Shown: in pieces, positions 51,253 through 58,979 of the stretch
How the letters are laid out: each line of letters starts with the position of its first letter
How positions within the stretch are numbered: the first letter of the stretch is position 1
Made by a program: the position numbers and the translations under genes
From: Fibrobacter sp. UWB4
Lineage (GTDB): Bacteria; Fibrobacterota; Fibrobacteria; Fibrobacterales; Fibrobacteraceae
Direction: 5' to 3'
Assembly (NCBI RefSeq): GCF_002210345.1
Contig: NZ_MWQI01000001.1
Location: 1,054,001-1,118,000, forward strand
DNA: 64,000 bases
The notes under the pieces: model-generated
The model's input: the letters and a program-made list of their open reading frames with translations, nothing else
What the model was told of the DNA's origin: nothing
Database searches by the model: none

Positions 51253-52728
51253 CTAACCACTCACCTGGCTTTCGCGGTATTCGCCGCCAAAGGCGTGTCC
51301 GCTCACCGAAAGAATCGGCGGGAACTGGATGCGCTTTGCCAAGGCAAGTCCCTTGAATCTACGGTACCAGAACCGCATGTCCTCAAGAGCGGCTTCGACC
51401 GACGGGAGATGAGCCTTGAAGTAGGCGGCATCCACACCAAGCGTTTCGCAGAGAGTCCCTTCCATCGCAAGCCTTTCGGTATGCGCAAGGCTTACACCCT
51501 TCTCGACCCACATCGCAAAGAGCTTGTCGTGGTACGGGTAAAGAATCGGGTCGCCCTTACCTTCATCGACATTCATCGCTTCAGATAGTTCCGCACTCGC
51601 CGGAATATCGATCGACGCCTTCGGGATGATTTCGGAATCTCGATTGATGTAACGGGCAAGCGCATAGACCTGCGTTTTCCACAAGTCGCCAAGTGCGCAC
51701 ATCACACCGCAAGTGTCGCCGTACAAAGTGCAGTAGCCGACCATCGCTTCGCTCTTGTTGCCATTGCAAGTCACGCCAGCGCCCACCACGGATGCCACCG
51801 TCGAAAGGATCGAAGCCGAGCGCGTCCTCGCCTGCAAGTTCTCGTGGTTGATCCCTGCAATTTTCATCACAGTGTCGTTGCGGACAAAGGAGCAACGTTC
51901 AAGCGTATGGCAGACAGATTCAATAATGTCAGAAATCGGGGCGACCATGTACGGCGTTCCGAGGTTCTCGGCCAAGTCACGAGCCGCATTCTTCGTCGTA
52001 TCCGAATTGAAGCGCGTCGGCATGTTCACGAGATACACATTCTGCGGTCCAATCGCTTCGGCATAAAGTGCTGCAGATACAGCGCTATCGATACCGCCAC
52101 TTGCGCCAATGACCATGCGCGAGATATGGAACATCTTCAAGTTCTCTCGGATCATGAAAACGAGCGCATCGTGAATCTCGGCGATTTCACTCGTGTACGG
52201 CTTTGATGATTCCGCATAAACTTGCACATTGCCATCGACAAATTCAACGACCGCCTCGGCCTCGCTAAAGAGAGGCATTTCAAAGACGATTCTTCCATCG
52301 CAGTCAAACACACGGCTGCCGCCAGCAAGCGCATAGATGTTCTTACCAGTATTGTCAGTCCCGACACCGTTCAGGCAAATGACCGGCATAGCGCAGTCCT
52401 TCGCCAAGTGCGACAGTTCCTTGTTTTCGGCTTCACGACGACCGATCACATAAAAGTCGCTGCCATGGGTCACATGAGCCACGTTCAAAAGCGGCGTATC
52501 GTCAAGCACGTCACCGCACAAGAAGAACGGCATGTTGCCCGCATACTTGCGGATCTCGGCCCAGTCTACAGGGAGAGCCTTATTCGAAGGCCCCGTCAAA
52601 GCATTTCGTGGAAACACAACGCAATCTACATCGGCAGCCTTAGCGCGGTCAAAAGCGGCCTTCATCGTTTGCATATTCGCCGAGACATTGCCCGGCAAAA
52701 TTTTCATCTGTACCACATAAAGTTTCAT
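51253..52728 (-). CDS. nadE: NAD+ synthetase with a degenerate glutaminase domain
   Basis: A 491-residue enzyme that amidates nicotinic acid adenine dinucleotide. The C-terminal synthetase has the P loop SGGIDS at 210-215 and the later VVGAGVTCNGNKSEAMVGYCTLYGD region. The N-terminal 175 residues resemble the nitrilase-type glutaminase of long NadE enzymes, but the catalytic Glu position reads FPRNALTG (R41 instead of Glu), and about 60 residues that should carry the catalytic Lys and Cys are missing between about residues 85 and 110. It therefore probably uses free ammonia. GAGG precedes the ATG. Confidence 0.88.
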   Translation of the reverse strand: MKLYVVQMKILPGNVSANMQTMKAAFDRAKAADVDCVVFPRNALTGPSNKALPVDWAEIRKYAGNMPFFLCGDVLDDTPLLNVAHVTHGSDFYVIGRREAENKELSHLAKDCAMPVICLNGVGTDNTGKNIYALAGGSRVFDCDGRIVFEMPLFSEAEAVVEFVDGNVQVYAESSKPYTSEIAEIHDALVFMIRENLKMFHISRMVIGASGGIDSAVSAALYAEAIGPQNVYLVNMPTRFNSDTTKNAARDLAENLGTPYMVAPISDIIESVCHTLERCSFVRNDTVMKIAGINHENLQARTRSASILSTVASVVGAGVTCNGNKSEAMVGYCTLYGDTCGVMCALGDLWKTQVYALARYINRDSEIIPKASIDIPASAELSEAMNVDEGKGDPILYPYHDKLFAMWVEKGVSLAHTERLAMEGTLCETLGVDAAYFKAHLPSVEAALEDMRFWYRRFKGLALAKRIQFPPILSVSGHAFGGEYRESQVSG

Positions 52729-52753
52729 TTTAATATCCTCTGCACTAGAAAAT

Positions 52754-52789
52754 AAAAAAATGCACCGCCCATGAGCGATGCAATTTTTT
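52754..52789. terminator. Bidirectional terminator of the Ser-linker lipoprotein
   Basis: A-run, TGCA-C-CGC-CCATGA-GCG-A-TGCA, T-run. It separates the lipoprotein gene (minus strand, ending at 52808) from the start of nadE. Confidence 0.75.
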
Positions 52790-52807
52790 AAACGCGCGTC
52801 CTAAACC

Positions 52808-54154
52808 CTACTCGTACTGCGGAGCATCGAAAGAGGTCGGGATCTTTGGCGTATCCGTGCCATTATGGATAAACGAGAAGCCACTGATCTTGCCGGTTTC
52901 ACGATCGACAGGCCCCGTCTGGAGCTGGCCATGAACACTTGTGCATTTTTCAGGATGCAAGCAACCGCTGTTACGCAATATCATATGGTAGCCATAAATA
53001 TCCCAGAAGCCCGCCTTGGCCTCGACATTCTTGTTACCTTCAAAAGCGGCTAAGTCAAATGTACCATCAGCATTTAAGGTGAATTCCCAATCTATACCAT
53101 CTTTCGATGCCTGCCATTCACCCACAAAATCGCTTGCCTTTTCGTATTCATATTCGCTGGATTCGGCATTGCAGCTCATAGCCGCGCCATCCGACGGAGC
53201 AATCGAGTTATCCGTTCCCACAGAATAAGTATACATGGAGTAAGCGGACTTGCTAAAATAATCCGGGCGCATCAAGAGCGTACTGCGCTGGATATCATAG
53301 TGCCCAGCAACCCAGTATGCAAGTTTTTTGCCAGCAGAGACATCAACGATAAACGAATTGTCAAAGAACGTGAACGTCCTTGTCGTATCGCCATCGGAGC
53401 ATTCGAAAATTTTGTTCTGAATGTCAGCAGCCTTGGAAACCTTGCCCTTCTGAACGGCAACGCTAGCCTTTACAGCTTCGCTATATTCCTTCGAGCCGCC
53501 GACAGCGTACTTGACCGTACCATCCTCATCGACAATGAACGAAATATCGAAACCATCCTTGAGTTTTCCCAAGATCTTTTTTGTAGCGTCTGTTTCAGAA
53601 TATTGCTTGCCTGTATTGTCATCGTTAAACGACACAATGCCATTTGCAAAATCCGTATAGGTCACCACCCACAGTTCATCCGGGATGCGCAAAGCCACAA
53701 AGCCCTGCTTGCTACCGGTCGAAAGGTAGACGGTCTGATCGAACAGCTTGAGTTCATAGTTCTTTTCGAGGTCCGCAAGCTTTGCCGTACGGGTTCCTTT
53801 AGGAACTTCAACTGAAGACGAAGACTTCGGCGCATCAGCACTAGAAGAGGACTTCGCGTCATTCTTTACAGAAGAGGAAGAGTTTTTATCATCCTTAGCG
53901 GAGCTTGAAGAACTCTTTTTGTCCTTGGAGTCAGAAGACTTCTTTTGATTGTCCTTGGAATCAGAGGACTTCTTGTCGCCGGATTTCGAGGAAGAGGACT
54001 TTGCGTCGCATTCATCGGAATCGCAATCATCTTCTTCGGAAGAAGATGACGAAATTTCTTTATCGTTGTTGGGTGAAACCGGATCATCCTCATTGCAAGC
54101 TGCAAAAAGGAATGCGGAGGCGACCAAAAGGGCAAGCAATTTTTTCTTATTCAT
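52808..54154 (-). CDS. Ser-linker lipoprotein, function unknown
   Basis: A 448-residue lipoprotein (lipobox FAAC, Cys20). Residues about 30-125 are a low-complexity linker of SSSS blocks with Lys, Asp and Glu (KSSDSKD repeats). The remaining 320 residues are mostly beta with two visible halves: about 135-290 and a C-terminal lipocalin-like region from about 345 (FVGEWQASKDGIDWEFTLNADGTFDL...GFWDIYGYHMIL), which resembles the small barrels of lipocalin-like exported proteins. The closing domain assignment is weak. It stands alone between a terminator and an AT-rich gap. Confidence 0.65.
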   Translation of the reverse strand: MNKKKLLALLVASAFLFAACNEDDPVSPNNDKEISSSSSEEDDCDSDECDAKSSSSKSGDKKSSDSKDNQKKSSDSKDKKSSSSSAKDDKNSSSSVKNDAKSSSSADAPKSSSSVEVPKGTRTAKLADLEKNYELKLFDQTVYLSTGSKQGFVALRIPDELWVVTYTDFANGIVSFNDDNTGKQYSETDATKKILGKLKDGFDISFIVDEDGTVKYAVGGSKEYSEAVKASVAVQKGKVSKAADIQNKIFECSDGDTTRTFTFFDNSFIVDVSAGKKLAYWVAGHYDIQRSTLLMRPDYFSKSAYSMYTYSVGTDNSIAPSDGAAMSCNAESSEYEYEKASDFVGEWQASKDGIDWEFTLNADGTFDLAAFEGNKNVEAKAGFWDIYGYHMILRNSGCLHPEKCTSVHGQLQTGPVDRETGKISGFSFIHNGTDTPKIPTSFDAPQYE

Positions 54155-54294
54155 GCTTAGTAATATAATTTATTTAGTCCAATTTAGACCAATAAAAGTT
54201 TACAATTTACACTCGTAAAAAGTCCCCAAACGCCAAATTTTTGAGGAAATGTATTATATAGACCTGGAAAATGCAAAAACAAGAAACAAGTTGA

Positions 54295-54375
54295 TAGTTA
54301 CTAGTTATTAGTTAATAGAATATCTTAATAAGAAATTCTCTAGTAACTAGTAACTCAGAACTCTTAACTCAGAAA
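54295..54375. repeat. Heptamer tandem repeats, two blocks
   Basis: TAGTTAC-TAGTTAT-TAGTTAA-TAGAATA at 54295-54322, then TAGTAAC-TAGTAAC-TCAGAAC-TCTTAAC-TCAGAAA at 54341-54375. The second block runs over the stop codon of the SDR gene (54369). The unit differs from the AGTAGGA family. Confidence 0.8.
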
Positions 54376-55235
54376 GGGCAGCCCGGATGGTAGTCGAGGT
54401 CATGTTCGGCATCTTCGATAGACGGGGCGGCATCGTACAAAAATCCAGCCAAAGCCTGCTCGGCAGACACGCGCTTGCCTCCAATCCAGTTTTTCAGGAC
54501 AGCAAGGCGCTTCGAAATCCACCACGGGAGAGGAAACATCAGGTGGTGCATCCCGGCATCCGTCAATACGTGCTTCGCCATCTCCGCCATCGTCATGACC
54601 GTCGAGCCCGCAAGGGCGTAAGTCTTCCCCACCGCACATGGCATAAGCCCTGCCACGGCAATTCCCTTGACCAAATCCACACTGCGAACCGGGCGTTTCA
54701 AGCACTTGCCGCCACCCGGCATAAAATAGACCGGGAAACGCTTCACGTAATCGCGGAACATGTTGAACTCGACACCGCCCCCATCGCCAATCACAAGCGT
54801 CGGGCGCACAATCGTCCAGTCAAGTCCGGAGGCATGCACCAAAGCCTCGCCCTTCTTTTTGCTTTCGCCATACGGCGTGAGTATCGGGTACGTCACCGAG
54901 ATGCTTGAAACATAGAGGAAACGGCGAACGCCTGCAAGCTTGCTTACTTCGAGCACATTTCGTGTGCCGTCCGTATTCACGTGTTCAAAAGCACCGCGTT
55001 TTGTCGATAAAAGAATTGCCGCCAAGTGATAGACGACATCGACGTTCTCGAACGCCCCCCGGATAGAATCAAAATCAGTCACATCGCCATAACGGACGTC
55101 CACCTCGCTCGGTAAGGACTTCGCCAAAGAATCGCCCGGAAGCGTCAAGACGCGGACACACACTCCCCGTGCTATTAGTTCCCGGCACAACGCCTTCCCT
55201 ACGACGCCGGCGCCACCCGTTAAAAGAGCAATCAT
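54369..55235 (-). CDS. NAD-dependent epimerase/dehydratase family protein (extended SDR)
   Basis: A 288-residue Rossmann enzyme. The nucleotide motif is TGGAGVVGKALCREL (GxxGxxG, residues 5-19); the catalytic Tyr-Lys pair is YGESKKKGEALV (about 125-137). It resembles the atypical or extended SDRs that reduce or epimerise sugar nucleotides or lipids; substrate unknown. The start at 55235 is chosen because it places the Rossmann strand (MIALLTGG) at the N-terminus. It begins one base after the dnaA stop, so it is cotranscribed. Confidence 0.82.
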   Translation of the reverse strand: MIALLTGGAGVVGKALCRELIARGVCVRVLTLPGDSLAKSLPSEVDVRYGDVTDFDSIRGAFENVDVVYHLAAILLSTKRGAFEHVNTDGTRNVLEVSKLAGVRRFLYVSSISVTYPILTPYGESKKKGEALVHASGLDWTIVRPTLVIGDGGGVEFNMFRDYVKRFPVYFMPGGGKCLKRPVRSVDLVKGIAVAGLMPCAVGKTYALAGSTVMTMAEMAKHVLTDAGMHHLMFPLPWWISKRLAVLKNWIGGKRVSAEQALAGFLYDAAPSIEDAEHDLDYHPGCPF

Positions 55236-55236
55236 G

Positions 55237-56700
55237 CTAGGCTTCCAGCATATAACGGATATCTTGAACGCGCCTTGCGAGGGACGCATCCGTTTCCATC
55301 TGCTTTTTGAGGGAATTTATGGCGGCGATTACAGTGGCATAGTCCCTGCAGAACATCGCACCGATATTCTGGAGCGAATCGGTCGTGAGTTCGCGGCAAA
55401 GGAACATCGCCACCTTGCGGGGCATAGAAATCGCGGCAGACTGGCGCTTGGACGAAAGTTCACAGACTTCGACACGGTAATCCAGCGCAACTGCTTCAAT
55501 AATATTCTTGGCCGTGAGTTCCACATGGCCGCCGTGTTCCGACGGAGCCACGAGGCGCTTCACGCCATTCAAGTTCAAATCAGCCTTGCAGAACATGTTC
55601 ATCGCGCCGAGGAAATTCAGGAGACCTTCAATCAGGCGAACGTTCTTACGCGGCTGCATCGAAAGGTAACGGCAAATTTCTTCACGGTCAGCCTTTGCAA
55701 ACGGCAAGTCCTCGGACTTCTTGCTGATCAAGTTCATGCGGGTTGCAAGGTCCGGTTCGTCAATGCCCACAGCCACACAGGAGGCCAGCGGAGCAAGGAG
55801 CTTCTTGGAAATGCTCGGGATCGAAGACCTCGAAGAACCGCGGGATTCATTATCCGTATCGACCACCCTAAACAGGTTCGGATGGCGGTCGCAAGAAATC
55901 ACGACCTGCTTGCCTTCGGCGCGCAAATGCTTAATCAGGATAGCAAGGCGGTCCTGCGTCCAGAGGCCCTTTTCCAAGAGCTGCACATCGTCGAGCAAAA
56001 GCACATCGCAAAGCTCATAGCGTTCACGGAACTTTTCAGCAAGTTCGCGCACATTGCCCGTTTTGTTGTGGAGAGCCGACGCCATAGCCGTCGCATCACG
56101 CAAAAAGTCATAAGCATGGCAATAGACAATGGATGCTTCAGGGCGGCTCTTCTGGATTTTAGCGGCAATGGACTGCAACAAGTGCGTCTTGCCAAGACCG
56201 CTCTCGCCATAGACAAAAAGCGGATTCAAAGCCGGGTCGCCCGGATTTTCAGCAACCGCCTGGCAGGCGCGGAAAGCCGTGGAATTGCACTCCCCTTCAA
56301 CAAAGTTTTCAAAAGTGTAGCGGGCATAAAGAGCCAACGGCTGCTTCGGGCGCTTGACTTCGGCCTTCTTCTTCTCGGGACGCGGAATAACAGGCATCGT
56401 GAGCTTGATTTCGGGAATCGGGTCCGAAGGAGCAATTTGACGGATGCGGTAATCGACAAATTCACTACCAAATACAGCCGTAAAGGACTTGCGCAGCAAA
56501 TCGCCATAGTGGGAATTCACCCAGTTCTCGCGAAGCTCGTCGGGAACAGTGAGCAAGGCATAGCCATTGCACATTCCCTCATAACCAAGAGCGTCGAGAA
56601 TGACGGCACCAAAAAAGTCCTTACATTCCGAACGCACACGGTCGAGCACCTGTTGCCAGGGCGACGACGCAATATCCAACAAAGAAACAGTATTATCCAC
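55237..56700 (-). CDS. dnaA: Chromosomal replication initiator DnaA, divergent
   Basis: A 487-residue AAA+ initiator. Domain I (about 1-90) is weakly conserved; the AAA+ core has Walker A GESGLGKT (165-172) and Walker B LLLDD (234-238). The arginine-finger region, normally RLKSRF, reads KKLLAPLAS (299-307), so the finger Arg is missing, and a Ser-rich insert (DTDNESRGSSRSSIPS) precedes it. In domain IV, ISMPRKVAMFLCRELT is typical, but the base-reading motif RDHTT is RDYAT (452-456). It could be the replication initiator with altered DNA specificity, or a second DnaA-like regulator. The upstream 444-bp gap is AT-rich. Confidence 0.88.
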   Translation of the reverse strand: MDNTVSLLDIASSPWQQVLDRVRSECKDFFGAVILDALGYEGMCNGYALLTVPDELRENWVNSHYGDLLRKSFTAVFGSEFVDYRIRQIAPSDPIPEIKLTMPVIPRPEKKKAEVKRPKQPLALYARYTFENFVEGECNSTAFRACQAVAENPGDPALNPLFVYGESGLGKTHLLQSIAAKIQKSRPEASIVYCHAYDFLRDATAMASALHNKTGNVRELAEKFRERYELCDVLLLDDVQLLEKGLWTQDRLAILIKHLRAEGKQVVISCDRHPNLFRVVDTDNESRGSSRSSIPSISKKLLAPLASCVAVGIDEPDLATRMNLISKKSEDLPFAKADREEICRYLSMQPRKNVRLIEGLLNFLGAMNMFCKADLNLNGVKRLVAPSEHGGHVELTAKNIIEAVALDYRVEVCELSSKRQSAAISMPRKVAMFLCRELTTDSLQNIGAMFCRDYATVIAAINSLKKQMETDASLARRVQDIRYMLEA

Positions 56701-57034
56701 GATCTAAAAAACCAGTCAAGAGTATAAAAGAGCAAGCAAAAAATAAGAAAGGATATTTGAAGAAAAAGCACCCCAATAGAAAAAAAATATAAATGTCCAT
56801 TTTTGGCTCAAAAAAGGCAGAAATCGTGAAAAAATATTTTTTGTCAATATTTTTCCAATTTACACCACCCTTACGAACGCATGTGTAACAAAACTATCAC
56901 TTATCATCAGCACAAGTTATCAACAGGTATTTTTTCAAACATCCCTTGACAAGATTTTTCTTACATTAAACATACAAAATCTCACACAAATGGCGAAATT
57001 CGCTCAAAAACGCCATTTTTTTGTCATAAGAAAA

Positions 57035-57065
57035 ATGTAACTTGATGAAAATCAACAAGTTACAT
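57035..57065. repeat. Perfect 10-bp inverted repeat in the dnaA gap
   Basis: ATGTAACTTG, an 11-base spacer, then CAAGTTACAT. It may be a protein-binding site or a terminator without T run. Confidence 0.6.
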
Positions 57066-57092
57066 GCGGTGATTAGTTATTGAATTTTGGTT

Positions 57093-57120
57093 ATTAGTCA
57101 ATAGTCATTAGTCAGTAGTT
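57093..57120. repeat. Heptamer tandem repeat
   Basis: ATTAGTC-AATAGTC-ATTAGTC-AGTAGTT in phase, about 25 bases past the stop codon of the gene at 57145. Confidence 0.75.
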
Positions 57121-57144
57121 TTTTTGCTAATGACCTAATTAATT

Positions 57145-57624
57145 CTAGACGTTTTGCGACTCGTTGCTTGGAGTGGACTGAGACTCAGCCTTATTCTCAC
57201 CAAGCTTTTCTTGCAGATGGTCGATCCGGTTTTCGAGCAACTTTTCGATTTCTGGGAGCAAGCGGTCCTTCACGCGATCGAGATACAAGCACTGCAGCTG
57301 GATCATGCGGTTGCGATGGCGACCAGCAAATTCCTGAATCCAGTGGCTCACGGCCTGCTGGCGGTCCTGAATCTTGTCGTGCAACGAACGCTGGATGAAT
57401 GTCCTCTGGACTTCCATATAGCGCTGCATGTTGAACGGCATGCGGTAAGTACGAATAAACTGCTTTAGCAATACCAGCAAGCAAAGATGATCATTGCACT
57501 GATGATCGTGAATGAACTGCTGCAACTCTTCAAGATGTTTCTGGAAGAATGGCACAATCGCTTTATCATCAATCTGATAAAGTTCAAGTTCATCCTGTTC
57601 TTTAGTCGCTTTATCGACAGCCAT
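57145..57624 (-). CDS. Hypothetical coiled-coil protein
   Basis: A 159-residue soluble protein, nearly all helical. Residues 75-140 are rich in Gln, Arg and Glu with a heptad-like pattern (RYMEVQRTFIQRSLHDKIQDRQQAVSHWIQEF; LLPEIEKLLENRIDHLQEKLGE), suggesting a coiled coil. The tail is Ser/Gln/Asn-rich. No family is recognised. TAGATTTG lies four bases before the ATG, and the U32 gene ends 27 bases upstream. Confidence 0.6.
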   Translation of the reverse strand: MAVDKATKEQDELELYQIDDKAIVPFFQKHLEELQQFIHDHQCNDHLCLLVLLKQFIRTYRMPFNMQRYMEVQRTFIQRSLHDKIQDRQQAVSHWIQEFAGRHRNRMIQLQCLYLDRVKDRLLPEIEKLLENRIDHLQEKLGENKAESQSTPSNESQNV

Positions 57625-57628
57625 GTTC

Positions 57629-57636
57629 CAAATCTA
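57629..57636 (-). promoter_or_regulatory. TAnnTTTG promoter element, leaderless coiled-coil gene
   Basis: TAGATTTG on the minus strand, then GAAC and the ATG at 57624. Confidence 0.5.
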
Positions 57637-57651
57637 TTTTTTTACCGAATC

Positions 57652-58941
57652 TTATGCTTTTGCCCGCTTCACAAGGAAGCTGAATTTGGCGTTTTTTTCG
57701 TTATTTAAGGTACTTTTTCCCAGAAAAACGCGTCCTTCCGTTCCCGGATTCAACCGATCCGCAGCGGCGCCGCGGAAATCTAGCATTTCCTCGACTTCGC
57801 ACTTCTGCATGCCATCAGGAGTCATCAGCTCCAAGGAATCGTCCATGGAAAACGGATTTTTCACGTTCACGAGGCAGGCTCCCGTTGTTTCATCGAAATC
57901 CTTAATCTGGGCAGCAACGCAGCCACCAGCGGCATCCACATGCGTCGCTTCATAGTTCTGCGGCAACGGTCCGCGCAAGAATCCCGGCATAAAACCTCGC
58001 CCATCGACAAACGTAATCGCACGGCGGCTTTCTTCGGGTACGGGATTTCCTTCTGCCACGGCGTCAATCGCCATGCGGTATGCGCGCACGACCTGGCTCA
58101 AGTAGTACACCGAACGCGTACGGCCTTCAATCTTGAAGGAATCGAGTCCGCCAGCTACGAGTTCCGGAATCACGTCCAAGGCGCAAAGGTCTCGGCTACT
58201 CATAAAGTACGTGCCCCACGTATCTTCGTCGAGCGCAATCGGGTCAAGTTCCGGGCGGTCGGTGCGCTGGAGCGCAAAAGAGCCTTCATGTTCACGATAG
58301 TCCTCGACCTGCGGACCGGAGTTCGCATACAAGCGATAAGGCATACGGCAGCTGTTGTCGCAGGCGCCCTGGTTTGCATCGCGGTGCGTCACCCAGTTCG
58401 AAAGCATGCAGCGACCGGACATGGCCATACAAACTGCACCATGGACGAACACTTCAAGTTCAAGGTCCGGGACCTGTTTCTTTATCTCCAAAACTTCAGA
58501 CAAGCGAAGTTCTCGGCTCAAGATGATACGGCGTACACCCAAGTTCTTCCAGAACGAGGCTGCAAGATAGTTTGTCGTATTCGCCTGCACGGACAGGTGA
58601 ACTTCCGTTTCCGGGTGTTCCTTCAAAAGCCAGCCCACAAAGCCCGGATCCGCAACAATCAAGGCGTCTGGCTTGAGTTCAAGCGCCGCATTCAAAGCTC
58701 TCTGGAACGATTCGACCTTCACGTTACGCGGAATCACGTTACTCGTGAGGTAAAACTTCTTGCCATGTTCATGCGCATACGCAATGCCTTCGGCAAGGTC
58801 ATCGAGGTTCTTGAATCCGTTTTCGCGAGCGCGCAGCGAGAACGCCGGCTGCCCAGCATAGACAGCATCAGCCCCGTAGGCAAATGCATACTTCATTCGT
58901 ACAAGGTCACCCGCAGGTGCTAAAAGTTCAGGCTTTTTCAT
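57652..58941 (-). CDS. Peptidase U32 family protein (probable tRNA/rRNA-modifying type)
   Basis: A 429-residue protein of the U32 family. The start KPELLAPAGDLVRMKYAFAYGADAVYAG is standard, and the signature HGAVCMAMSGRCMLSNWVTHRDANQGACDNSCR (about 170-202) supplies the cysteines. The C-terminal domain is the usual beta barrel. Well-studied members (TrhP/YegQ, RlhA) hydroxylate RNA bases using prephenate rather than cut proteins, so an RNA-modifying role is likely. The substrate cannot be fixed. It follows the Wzi-like gene by 30 bases. Confidence 0.88.
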   Translation of the reverse strand: MKKPELLAPAGDLVRMKYAFAYGADAVYAGQPAFSLRARENGFKNLDDLAEGIAYAHEHGKKFYLTSNVIPRNVKVESFQRALNAALELKPDALIVADPGFVGWLLKEHPETEVHLSVQANTTNYLAASFWKNLGVRRIILSRELRLSEVLEIKKQVPDLELEVFVHGAVCMAMSGRCMLSNWVTHRDANQGACDNSCRMPYRLYANSGPQVEDYREHEGSFALQRTDRPELDPIALDEDTWGTYFMSSRDLCALDVIPELVAGGLDSFKIEGRTRSVYYLSQVVRAYRMAIDAVAEGNPVPEESRRAITFVDGRGFMPGFLRGPLPQNYEATHVDAAGGCVAAQIKDFDETTGACLVNVKNPFSMDDSLELMTPDGMQKCEVEEMLDFRGAAADRLNPGTEGRVFLGKSTLNNEKNAKFSFLVKRAKA

Positions 58942-58944
58942 TTT

Positions 58945-58979
58945 TAGGCGTTAGGTATTAGGTTTTAGGTCTTAGAATT
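58945..58979. repeat. Heptamer tandem repeat over the stop of the Wzi-like gene
   Basis: TAGGCGT-TAGGTAT-TAGGTTT-TAGGTCT-TAGAATT in strict phase, running into the last codons of the gene ending at 58972. Confidence 0.8.

Larger units (their letters stand above)
56701..57144. other. AT-rich gap beside dnaA, candidate origin region
   Basis: 444 bp without a gene. It contains TTATCAACA at 56917-56925, one base from the usual DnaA box TTATCCACA; a perfect inverted repeat ATGTAACTTG / CAAGTTACAT at 57035-57065; and several AT-only stretches. A TTGACA-like word lies at about 56946. Canonical DnaA-box clusters are not visible, so the origin call is weak. Confidence 0.35.

Noticed and set aside
56701-57144. 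A cluster of canonical DnaA boxes
   Set aside because: Only one word is within one base of TTATCCACA, so I report the gap as a weak origin candidate only.
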